Of a DNA stretch of 64,000 nt, positions 56,485 through 64,000 are shown one piece after another. A model generated the notes under the pieces. That model saw nothing but the letters and a program-made list of their open reading frames with translations, was not told the origin of the DNA and did no database searches. A program made the translations under genes and the position numbers. How positions within the stretch are numbered: position 1 is the first letter of the stretch; the number at the start of each line of letters is the position of its first letter. The DNA is from Erythrobacter sp. SCSIO 43205 (GTDB lineage: Bacteria > Pseudomonadota > Alphaproteobacteria > Sphingomonadales > Sphingomonadaceae), in NCBI RefSeq assembly GCF_019904235.1, contig NZ_CP063202.1, forward strand, positions 1,984,001-2,048,000, written 5' to 3'.

Positions 56485-57162
56485 TCAGGGGTTGAGCCCG
56501 AGGCTGGCAAAATACCGATCCATCGCGGTGAGGCCTTTTTCAGTAAGGCGCACCAGCACGCGGCGTTGATCCTCTGGGTCGTGTTCGCGCGCGATCAACC
56601 CCTGCTCGGACAGAACCCCAAGCCAGCGCAGGCCCGTGGTCGGGGGCGCTGCGGAACCGATGCAAGCGCTCGACACCGAAACTGATTTGTTCTCCACACT
56701 CGCGATGTAAAGGTCGAGCAAAATGTCCCACGCAGGCTCACCAAAAAGTTCGTCATTGTCGAAGATGGCAGTGCGGCGGCGACGCAAAACATAGGCTTCG
56801 CGTGCCATTTCGCCATAGATTTGGCGCTGCATCTTGATGTCAGTATGGACAATTTCCGCCGGGCTCGTTCCTCGCTCGCGAGAAGACGTGCCGCTTGGAA
56901 GGTCATCGGCCCGGTTTTTGGTCCCGTCAATGGTCGCCGGAGAGCCACTTCGAGCATTTTCACCGCGCGCACCCTCGCTGCGCACAGTCTCTCCCCGCAA
57001 TGTCTCCCCAGACCGCGCATCACCGCTCGATTTGCGCAGAGCGTCAGCGATAACACTCAAATGCTCGGCAAGTGCACTCAAGTCGGTTTCCGAACCGAGC
57101 GATCGCCACGAGTGCGATTGAACAATTTCGTTGAGCATCGGCTCTTTTTTGAAGTCGTTCAT
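56485..57162 (-). CDS. MarR-type transcriptional regulator with disordered N-terminus
   Basis: A 225-residue protein. The C-terminal ~95 residues form a MarR-like winged helix: GEPAWDILLDLYIASVENKS, then APPTTGLRWLGVLSEQGLI with the recognition helix and wing REHDPEDQRRVLVRLTEKGL. Residues 44-105 are a polar low-complexity linker rich in Arg, Gly, Glu and Ser. The N-terminus has a short helix. No ligand or target is known. AAGGG precedes the ATG by seven bases. The 346-base stretch upstream (57163-57508) has a 7-bp hairpin at 57329-57348 and no convincing gene. Confidence 0.78.
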   Translation of the reverse strand: MNDFKKEPMLNEIVQSHSWRSLGSETDLSALAEHLSVIADALRKSSGDARSGETLRGETVRSEGARGENARSGSPATIDGTKNRADDLPSGTSSRERGTSPAEIVHTDIKMQRQIYGEMAREAYVLRRRRTAIFDNDELFGEPAWDILLDLYIASVENKSVSVSSACIGSAAPPTTGLRWLGVLSEQGLIAREHDPEDQRRVLVRLTEKGLTAMDRYFASLGLNP

Positions 57163-57508
57163 AGGCAGACCCTTCGATCTTTAGCGGGGTGGATAGGGAT
57201 CAGAGCCAAAAATGGCTTCATGCAGGGGGTCATAAAGGCGGGGGTCATCGTGGTTGCACGAAAGTGCAGTTCACTGATCGAATGCGTTTCAGATGAAAAA
57301 ACGGTGTGAAAATGCGAAACATTACCTGCGCCCCTGTAAGAAGGGGCGAGCGCCAAGCCGGGTTAGCTTGTTTCAATGGATCGCCTGCCCCTTTCCAAAG
57401 TGGTAGGCACATTTACCAAGCGTTACATTACGCAAGAACCCGTAGTTTACTCTTCATAATGGAGTAATACTCTCGGCAAGAAATTGGTTTTCCACCATTA
57501 TCGATCTA

Positions 57509-57724
57509 TTATTGGTTTTGCTCTGGTACGAACAAATGCTCTGCGCTAATGATTGTGGGATCAAGACGGACAGAGGAAAGGTTTTTCTTCAGCTGTTCTA
57601 TTGCGGCATTGACGTGGATGGCGGCTATGCCTGCCCCCGCGCGATCCAGCGTAACCAGAATATCTTCAAGTGCGAGCTTGGATTGCTTGAGGTCGTGGAC
57701 CTCTTTTGTCGTCATACGGATCAT
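57509..57724 (-). CDS. Small helical protein of unknown function
   Basis: A 71-residue protein with sequence of helical type, MTTKEVHDLKQSKLALEDIL and GAGIAAIHVNAAIEQLKKNL, ending in a less ordered tail. I recognise no family, but the composition looks like real protein. The start at 57724 is uncertain: AGGAG is there but 13 bases away, and a later ATG (57715) has none. The 214-base stretch between it and ribH shows no gene I can support. Confidence 0.45.
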   Translation of the reverse strand: MIRMTTKEVHDLKQSKLALEDILVTLDRAGAGIAAIHVNAAIEQLKKNLSSVRLDPTIISAEHLFVPEQNQ

Positions 57725-57938
57725 CGAAAGGTCCGGGCTCCTGAGTGTGTGCACCAGTGCCCCGAGGCCACGGGACACGCACAGGCTGCCTAAGCGATAA
57801 TCCTGAATGCCGATATACGTAATACCCCTTAGTTCCGAATATGGGGCCGCGACGCGCCAACTGCGCGTGCACTCGTAACAAATGATTTAAGTTCAGAGAG
57901 GTAGAGCCGCTTTGTGTGTTTTGCTCTTAGGTTCTCGT

Positions 57939-58361
57939 TTACGCTTCGAATCGCTGAGCGAGATCAAGCAATGCCAATGCCGCTTTTGCCGCTTCCCCGC
58001 CTTTGTCCTTCTGCGTTGGATCTGCGCGCACCAGCGCCTGAGCCTCATTTTCGACGGTCAGAATACCATTGCCAATCGCAATCCCGTCCATGGTCAGAGC
58101 CATGATGGCGCGTGCGCTTTCGCCAGCGACAATTTCGAAGTGATAGGTTTCACCCCGGATGACGACGCCGATCGCGACAAATGCATCATATTCGCCCGTC
58201 TCTGCTGCAAGAGCAATCGCTCCGGGAATTTCAAGCGCGCCGGGAACGGTGAGCACCTCAGCCTCGTGCCCCGCAGATGTTACCACTGAGCGTGCGCCTT
58301 CAATCAGCATATCGTTGAACGCTTCATAGAAACGCGCTTCGACGATGAGTACTTTGGCCAT
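57939..58361 (-). CDS. ribH: 6,7-Dimethyl-8-ribityllumazine synthase
   Basis: Penultimate riboflavin step, condensing the pyrimidine with DHBP; 140 residues. Starts [20 protein letters not shown], then [37 protein letters not shown] with the catalytic His, and [16 protein letters not shown]. The ATG at 58361 has AGGAG seven bases upstream. It follows ribBX on the same strand, so two riboflavin genes are adjacent. Confidence 0.96.
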   Translation of the reverse strand: MAKVLIVEARFYEAFNDMLIEGARSVVTSAGHEAEVLTVPGALEIPGAIALAAETGEYDAFVAIGVVIRGETYHFEIVAGESARAIMALTMDGIAIGNGILTVENEAQALVRADPTQKDKGGEAAKAALALLDLAQRFEA

Positions 58362-58505
58362 GGTCGGGCTCCTGTCTTGGGCGAAAGATAAAGTTAGGGG
58401 AGTGCGGTTTGCCCAGGGTTTGAGCAAAATGTGTCATTCCGCGGATGGCTATGGTCATAGACGCGGTGCCAAGGCAAGCGTTCTCACACGATTGGCAAGA
58501 GCGAA

Positions 58506-59756
58506 TTACTCAGGAATTTCCTGATGCCCGGTCAATGTGATGCCGAAACCTTCCAGCGCCACAAGATCTGGACGCGAATTGGACAGCAGGACCATCTCAT
58601 GAACACCAAGATCGGCCAGAATTTGCGAACCGATACCGATGTTGCGATGTTCTTCATCAGCGGTCCATTTCCCGCTGGTGCCAACGCGCTGAGTGAGGAT
58701 GACAATAACCCCTGCACCCTTCTCACCAATCGCGCTCATGGCGCGCTGCAACGTCCGTTTGCGCGGACCCGGCGCGCCCAAAACGTCATCGAACACCGAA
58801 ATCGGATGGACGCGGGCGAGGGTGGGCTCATCCGGGCTGATATGCCCCTTTTGCAGAACGTAAGCCTCATTATCTGAAACCGTGTTGCGATAGGTGATCA
58901 TGCGCCATTGGCCGCCATAATCGCTTTCAAACGAGCTTTCGCCGATGCGTTCAACCAGATGATCGTTGCGCATCCTGTAAGCGATAAGATCACGGATCGT
59001 ACCGATTTTCATATCATGCTTGCGCGCAAATTCGATCAAATCGTCAAGCCGCGCCATGCTGCCGTCTTCGTTCATGATCTCGCAGATCACACCCGATGGG
59101 TTGAGGCCGGCCAGACGTGAGATATCGACCGCTGCCTCAGTGTGTCCGGCACGCACGAGAGTGCCGCCTTCGCGCGCAACGAGTGGGAACACATGGCCCG
59201 GTGTCACGATGTCATCGGGCCCTTTATTCGCATCAATCGCAACCGCAATCGTGCGCGCACGGTCAGCGGCGGAAATGCCCGTCGTCACGCCCTCTTTCGC
59301 CTCGATGGAGACGGTGAAGGCGGTTTGCATACTTTCACGGTTGTTGCGGCTCATCGGGTCAAGGCCGAGCGCATCGACGCGCGCCTTGTCGAGAGCCAGA
59401 CAGATTAACCCGCGCCCGTGGGTCGCCATGAAATTGACCGCCGCAGGCGTTGCCATTTGCGCAGGGATAATCAGATCACCTTCGTTCTCGCGGTCTTCAT
59501 CATCGACGAGAATATACATCCGCCCATTGCGCGCCTCATCAATGATTTCCTCTGCGCCCACGAGCACAGGGCGGTCGTCATTGGCGTCGAGAAACTTCTG
59601 CAACTTGGCGAGGGTATCGGCGGTCGGGTTCCAATCCGGCTCACTTGCATCGCGAAGAGTGTTTGCATGAAGGCCGGCTGCGCGCGCAATCCCGGCTTTT
59701 GTATAGGCTCCGGCTTCGATCAGCTCGCGGACCTTTGTGATTGTCGATGTGCTCAT
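58506..59756 (-). CDS. ribB: RibBX: DHBP synthase with N-terminal HTH-like segment and degenerate GTP cyclohydrolase II domain
   Basis: Makes 3,4-dihydroxy-2-butanone 4-phosphate from ribulose 5-phosphate; about 416 residues from the ATG at 59756. Residues 5-58 look like a helix-turn-helix (KAGIARAAGLHANTLRD). The DHBPS domain (about 65-265) is intact: LVDDEDRENEGDLIIPAQ, THGRGLICLAL, RAGHTEAAVDI. The C-terminal part resembles GTP cyclohydrolase II but reads VHPISVFDDVLGAPGPRKRT where active enzymes have HSECLTGD and LRCDCG, so zinc Cys are gone. This is the RibBX type. The frame runs on upstream, without a stop, into a transglycosylase gene. Confidence 0.9.
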   Translation of the reverse strand: MSTSTITKVRELIEAGAYTKAGIARAAGLHANTLRDASEPDWNPTADTLAKLQKFLDANDDRPVLVGAEEIIDEARNGRMYILVDDEDRENEGDLIIPAQMATPAAVNFMATHGRGLICLALDKARVDALGLDPMSRNNRESMQTAFTVSIEAKEGVTTGISAADRARTIAVAIDANKGPDDIVTPGHVFPLVAREGGTLVRAGHTEAAVDISRLAGLNPSGVICEIMNEDGSMARLDDLIEFARKHDMKIGTIRDLIAYRMRNDHLVERIGESSFESDYGGQWRMITYRNTVSDNEAYVLQKGHISPDEPTLARVHPISVFDDVLGAPGPRKRTLQRAMSAIGEKGAGVIVILTQRVGTSGKWTADEEHRNIGIGSQILADLGVHEMVLLSNSRPDLVALEGFGITLTGHQEIPE

Positions 59757-60863
59757 GGCGGCCAAATAACACATTTCAATGTGATTGCAAGGGGGCTGTT
59801 GGAGAGCTGTGCCTTTACCTTTGGCCGATCTGACGGTTCTGCCCACGCCGGCAAAGGCATTGCTTTGCACCTCAGGCACCGGCTGGGCTTGAGCCACTAT
59901 GTGCTCCGCGAAAGGAAGTGAAGATCCACTTTCAGGCCACTGTATTTGAATGACTTTTGAAAACTGTTCCTGGTCAGCCAACGGGCTCGAAGAAGTCTGC
60001 ACCGCCCAGCGATTGTCAGTGATGCTCCGAAGCATCTCGCCAAACGCATTGATGTCATGAACACTACTCATTCGCTCAGAACCTAGCACCTCCAGGGCCT
60101 GTGTGATTTTGCGGTCGAAATAGCCCAATACATCTTCAAGGCTCCGCGCGCGGCCTGAACCTGTATAGAATATGGTGCGATTGGCCCGGGCTGCTTTGGG
60201 AAAGAATTGCGCGGCGGCCGCATTTGGGTTGCGCATCCAGCCCTTCATGAAGCGCGCAGCGCCGCGCGGACCAAGGAAGTGCGCCATGTAAAGCTGTGTC
60301 GCATTGGCGGGCCTGCCCAAGATCTTCTCAAGCTGCTTGCCGTGCTCTTTGGCATCGATGGCCGCTACAAAAGAGGCAAGCCGCGCATCGTGTCGCAGCA
60401 TAAGCCTTTCACCGCGCGACGCGGTTGTTGCAGCGATTGTGCCCACATCGCCTGCATCAGACGCTCGAATCTGCCCTTCATAGCGGCTGAGATTGGCAAG
60501 CCATGTGCTTTCGATAAACTGATAAAGGCCCGCAGCGCTTGATGTGCGGGCCTTCGCCTTGGGGTTTAGCCCCGATTCCAAATGGGCTTTTGCAAGAAGG
60601 TAATTGTAATCGACCCCGGTTTCTCGCGCTGCGGCCCGGATCGCATCCATGACGTGCTGGCGTGCTCCTGGCCTTGCCGGTCTGGAAGAGTCACCTGGCT
60701 TGTAAACGGCTGGAATGCCTTTCAAATTCAGCGGGCCACCGAGCTTTTCATAGGAGGCACGATCGGGGGCAAAGCGATGGTATTCTTGCGCGGTCGCAGG
60801 CAGCGTCAGGCTAAGCAGCCATGCGCATAAAAGAATCCTGAAAATAGCAACGCCCCGAACCAT
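59757..60863 (-). CDS. SLT-type lytic transglycosylase region, open in frame into ribB
   Basis: Exported muramidase-like enzyme region of 369 codons. Signal peptide MVRGVAIFRILLCAWLLSLT ending ATAQ; then the SLT domain with catalytic Glu at about 96 in LLAKAHLESGLNPKAKARTS, followed by AAGLYQFIESTWL and YMAHFLGPRGAARFM. The frame has no stop of its own: it continues through CNHIEMCYLAA into the ATG of ribB. A periplasmic enzyme fused to a cytosolic one is biologically odd, so the stop may have been lost by mutation or misread. ATG 60863 begins the signal peptide. Confidence 0.75.
59770..59783. promoter_or_regulatory. 14-base palindrome at the transglycosylase-ribB junction
   Basis: CACATTTCAATGTG is a perfect 6-2-6 inverted repeat, 14 bases before the ribB ATG. 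On the minus strand TTGCAA and TGTTAT around it could serve as a promoter. This suggests that the stretch is a regulatory spacer that merely happens to be open in frame. Confidence 0.35.
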
Positions 60864-60973
60864 TGCCGAGCGATAACCATGCCCGGGTTAAAGGCAGGCT
60901 GTTTGAAGATAGTGAATTTTCCGCAAACGCGCTCTTTTGTCCGCCGTCGGGGCTTACTATGAGGGCGGGGAAA

Positions 60974-61049
<76 letters not shown>

Positions 61050-61123
61050 ATGCCGCGTGGGTTTGGCGGACCCTTGAATTGGTGAGGCTTTCCCGGATTT
61101 AAAGAGGGAAATTTCCCAATTCA

Positions 61124-62248
61124 TCAAGAAAGTCCTGTGCGCGGTGCCTCACGGTTCCAACGATTGACCATCATCAACGCGCCAATGCAGATCATATTGG
61201 TCATCATCGACGATCCACCATGGCTCATAAACGGGAGCGGAATGCCCACAACCGGCGCCAAACCCATCACCATCATCAGATTGACCGCGACGTAGAAAAA
61301 AATCGTTGCCACCATGCCAGCGGCCACCAGGCTGGCAAAACGGTCGCGGGAATCCCGCGCAACCTTAAGGCCCCAGCTCAAGATGATGGTGAAGATACCG
61401 AGGACGAACAAACCGCCGACAAGGCCCCATTCCTCTGCCATTGTGGCAAAGACGAAATCGGTCTGGGGCTCGGGCAGATATTCGAGATGGCTTTGCGATC
61501 CGTTGTTAAAGCCTTTTCCGAAGATACCCCCAGAACCAATTGCAATTTTGGATTGATTGATGTGGTAACCGGCCCCCAAAGCGTCCGCCTCAGGATTGAA
61601 CATCGTCATCACCCGGCGTTGTTGATAATCTTGCAGGGCGAAGAAGAAGAGGAGCGGAGCTGCCGCAACTGCTGCCACCCCGCCGCCAATGAACCATTTT
61701 ATTGGAAGGCCCGCTAACAACATCACCACCGCCCCACCAAACGCGATGGCAAGGGAGGTGCCAAGGTCCGGTTGAAGCAACACAAAGGCAACCGGCACCG
61801 CAATCAAAGCGCCCGGAACAATCAGTGCGCGCCAACCCGTCAGCATACTCAGCGGCAGGCTCGCGTAAAACTGCGCGAGCACCATCACGATTACCGGCTT
61901 CATCAGCTCAGAGGGCTGAAGCACCATGAACCCCAGGTCGAGCCAACGCTGACTTCCCCCGCGCACATTGCCGATGACCTCCACCCCGATAAGGAGCACA
62001 AGAACAACAACATAGGCAGGGTACGTCATAAATCGTACAAAGGGGCGGGGCAAAGATGCAATGATCGAGGCCATGACCAGGAAAACGCTGAAACGGATCA
62101 GATGCGAAGAGGCAAAGGGATCCATGCGCCCCCCTGCTGCCGAATACAGCACCGCCGCCCCGAAGGCGACCAGCAGGAATAGAGGGATCAGCATCCCCCA
62201 CGGCTGGCGCGCGATGGGGTCAGGGATGATGCCGGAATTCGCGCTCAT
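61124..62248 (-). CDS. rodA: Rod-shape-determining peptidoglycan polymerase RodA
   Basis: SEDS-family glycosyltransferase that polymerises peptidoglycan for cell elongation; 374 residues with about ten membrane segments. Family signatures: GSQRWLDLGFMVLQPSELMK, LLQPDLGTSLAIAFGGAVVM, QSKIAIGSGGIFGKGFNNGS with the long loop, and PLPFMSHGGSSMMTNM near the end. It overlaps the PBP2 gene by ATGA and is the partner of that transpeptidase. Confidence 0.95.
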   Translation of the reverse strand: MSANSGIIPDPIARQPWGMLIPLFLLVAFGAAVLYSAAGGRMDPFASSHLIRFSVFLVMASIIASLPRPFVRFMTYPAYVVVLVLLIGVEVIGNVRGGSQRWLDLGFMVLQPSELMKPVIVMVLAQFYASLPLSMLTGWRALIVPGALIAVPVAFVLLQPDLGTSLAIAFGGAVVMLLAGLPIKWFIGGGVAAVAAAPLLFFFALQDYQQRRVMTMFNPEADALGAGYHINQSKIAIGSGGIFGKGFNNGSQSHLEYLPEPQTDFVFATMAEEWGLVGGLFVLGIFTIILSWGLKVARDSRDRFASLVAAGMVATIFFYVAVNLMMVMGLAPVVGIPLPFMSHGGSSMMTNMICIGALMMVNRWNREAPRTGLS

Positions 62249-64000
62249 CGCTGTGTCTCCGACGCTGTGGCTGGGGTGAGGGCGTCAGGCGGAGGCGAAC
62301 CGGATGCAGTCTGGTTCTCGCGCGGCACTATGAATTCGCCGCCGATTTCCTGCGTCTGTTCTGCTTCGAGCCGTGCTTCTGCCTCGACCCTGTCGAAGAT
62401 GTCTTCGTCGCGCCGGGGAGGGGGTGTAACCGTCGCACCGCGCTCTGCGGCATAGGCAGCGTAGCGTTTTTCAAGCCGTTCCTGCGCTGTGCCGCCCCAT
62501 TGTTTTTCAAGCGATTTCAGCGCCTCAATCCCTTTTGCAGGGTCGAACAGGAACGTCACGACATCGCGCGCAATCGGATAGGCGGCGCCGGAACCTCCGC
62601 CATGCTCAATCACGACCGCGCCTGCGTAACGTGGATTGTCGAAGGGCGCAAAGAATGTGAAAAGCCCATGGTCACGGTACTTCCAAGGGCCACTGCGCCC
62701 GTCGGAAATGCTGAGTGAGACGACTTGCGCGGTCCCGGTTTTACCCGAAATGGTGACATCGTCGAGCGGCAATCGAGCGCGCCGCGCGGTGCCAGCGCCA
62801 TTGACGACATTGCTCATTCCCTGCCGCACATGGGCAAGATGCTCAGGGTTAAAGCCGTAGCTGTCAGGATTGACAGGACTGTCATCAAGCAAAAGGCGCG
62901 GTTCAAGGCGTCTGCCCGTGGCAAGCCGCGCACTCATTACCGCAAGCTGCAGGGGACTTGCGAGATAATAACCTTGTCCGATCGACGCGTTGACCGTGTC
63001 AAACGTTTCCCATTCGCGCCCGAACTTGTTGAGTTTCCAATCAGATGTGGGAACCGTGCCATAAAACTGGCTGGTCACAGGGAGGTCGAATTCCTGCCCC
63101 ATGCCAAGTTTTTTCGCGAGCGCAGCGACATTGTCGAACCCGACTTTTTGAGCAAAATGATAGAAATAGCTGTCGCAGCTTTGCGCGATCGCCTTGTCCA
63201 TATTGACCACGCCGTGATTGGAGTGGCAATTGAAGAACCGGCTTCCGATGCGCCGGCCGCCGCCGCATACAATCGTTTCGTCGGGTGACACGCCCGCTTG
63301 TAGAAACGCGAGGCAGTGCATGGGCTTAACTGTTGATCCAGGGGGATAAAGCCCCTTCAAGACCTTGTTGCGAAGCGGCACGCGCTGGTCCTCGCGCAAC
63401 ATCGAATATTCGACCGAGCCAATGCCGGCGGAAAAGCTGTTAGGGTCAAAGCTGGGCATGGAGGCCATGCACAAAAGGTCGCCTGTCAGGCAGTCCATGA
63501 CCACCACCGATCCGCTTTCAAGGCCAATGCGCCGCGCGGCATAATCCTGCAAGGGACCGTCAATTGTCAGGCGAACCGCGTCGCCCTGAATATCCTCACG
63601 CGTCTCCAGATCGCGGACAATCCGCCCCCCTGCGGTCACCTCTACCCGGCGCGCGCCCGGAGTTCCTCGAAGGCGTTGTTCGAATTGTTTTTCAAGACCA
63701 TCCTTACCGATCTTATGACCCGGTGTAATGAGGATCGGATCGCGATCCTGCTCATATTCTTCCGCATTGGCAGGGCCGACGTAGCCGATCAAATGACCGA
63801 CCGTGGAGGCGGTGGGGTAAAAGCGGGAAAAGCCTCGCTGGGGCACAACGCCTTGCATATCGGGAAGGCGCACGCTGAGCGCTGCGAACTGATCATATTC
63901 AAGGCCGCTGGCAACTTCGACAGGAGCAAATCCGCGTGTCCCAGTAACCTTGGTTTTGAGGTCAGTGATGCGGTCAGGCTCAAGCTCCAAAACCTCGCCG
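62245..64000 (-). CDS. mrdA: Penicillin-binding protein 2 (partial, N-terminus beyond right edge)
   Basis: Peptidoglycan transpeptidase of the elongasome, 584 residues visible. The dimerisation part is present (GFAPVEVASGLEYDQFAALS; RFYPTASTVGHLIGYVGP). The active Ser lies in YPPGSTVKPMHCLAFLQAG (SxxK), the second motif in AIAQSCDSYFYHFAQKVG, and the third in ISGKTGTAQVVSL. The C-terminal ~70 residues are a disordered Glu/Pro-rich extension. It directly precedes rodA in the classic pair. The start is outside the window. Confidence 0.95.
   Translation of the reverse strand, partial: GEVLELEPDRITDLKTKVTGTRGFAPVEVASGLEYDQFAALSVRLPDMQGVVPQRGFSRFYPTASTVGHLIGYVGPANAEEYEQDRDPILITPGHKIGKDGLEKQFEQRLRGTPGARRVEVTAGGRIVRDLETREDIQGDAVRLTIDGPLQDYAARRIGLESGSVVVMDCLTGDLLCMASMPSFDPNSFSAGIGSVEYSMLREDQRVPLRNKVLKGLYPPGSTVKPMHCLAFLQAGVSPDETIVCGGGRRIGSRFFNCHSNHGVVNMDKAIAQSCDSYFYHFAQKVGFDNVAALAKKLGMGQEFDLPVTSQFYGTVPTSDWKLNKFGREWETFDTVNASIGQGYYLASPLQLAVMSARLATGRRLEPRLLLDDSPVNPDSYGFNPEHLAHVRQGMSNVVNGAGTARRARLPLDDVTISGKTGTAQVVSLSISDGRSGPWKYRDHGLFTFFAPFDNPRYAGAVVIEHGGGSGAAYPIARDVVTFLFDPAKGIEALKSLEKQWGGTAQERLEKRYAAYAAERGATVTPPPRRDEDIFDRVEAEARLEAEQTQEIGGEFIVPRENQTASGSPPPDALTPATASETQR

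Overview
The window reads as a chromosomal segment of an alphaproteobacterium, most likely order Sphingomonadales and probably Erythrobacteraceae. Evidence for this: a G+C-rich sequence with dense, short-spaced operons; family-typical proteins (two Coq4 paralogues, DUF4170, DUF6122, an I78 inhibitor-type lipoprotein, RibBX with an N-terminal helix-turn-helix-like segment, LeuA of the long type); and short palindromic repeats. There is no rRNA, insertion sequence, prophage or CRISPR array. Two genes are cut by the window edges: pstC on the left and the PBP2 gene on the right. All assignments come from reading the sequence and from family knowledge; no database search was run.

Layout. 1-4.8 kb (minus): phosphate-starvation block phoR, an OprO/OprP-type porin, pstS, pstC, with Pho-box-like direct repeats before the porin and pstS. 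4.9-9.1 kb: tRNA-Glu with terminator, recJ, a flavodoxin-like gene, a small unknown gene, and a two-gene unit of a DUF4261-like protein and a standalone AHH-type nuclease. 9-21 kb (mostly minus): nitronate monooxygenase-like enzyme, amidohydrolase, leuA preceded by a Leu-codon leader peptide, YHS and I78 lipoproteins, lldD-like dehydrogenase, and ilvB-ilvN-ilvC plus a DUF4329 gene. ilvB is preceded by a Val/Leu/Ile leader peptide and a classic attenuator terminator. 20-28 kb: miaA and serB with overlapping head-to-head starts, two coq4 genes around a nitroreductase, DUF6122, purL, DUF2177.

28-34.6 kb (plus): xseB, ispA-type prenyl synthase, coaD, cyclophilin, queA, a two-gene ABC exporter, tgt, chorismate mutase, closed by a strong bidirectional terminator shared with rpsD. 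34.7-45.5 kb (mostly minus): rpsD, trmJ-like methyltransferase, nrdR, glyA, rpiB, an exported unknown, orphan parA, DUF2059, rpoD, dnaG, a GIY-YIG gene framed by inverted repeats, yqeY. 45.6-51.9 kb (plus): carA, two exported unknowns, carB, greA. 52-54.9 kb (minus): GNAT, DUF4170 and a four-gene membrane-protein cassette (DUF883-like, holin-X-like, Ala/Lys-rich). 55-64 kb: eno, a MarR-type regulator, ribH, ribBX joined in frame to an upstream lytic transglycosylase, tRNA-Lys, rodA, PBP2.

The points most worth checking are: the in-frame transglycosylase-RibBX junction; the Tgt that lacks two of its three zinc cysteines; the two amino-acid attenuators; the five-unit Pho-box array; the DUF4261-like/AHH nuclease pair with a frame anomaly at its junction; the GIY-YIG gene whose C-terminal tail is encoded by a repeat; and the two secreted unknowns embedded between carA and carB.
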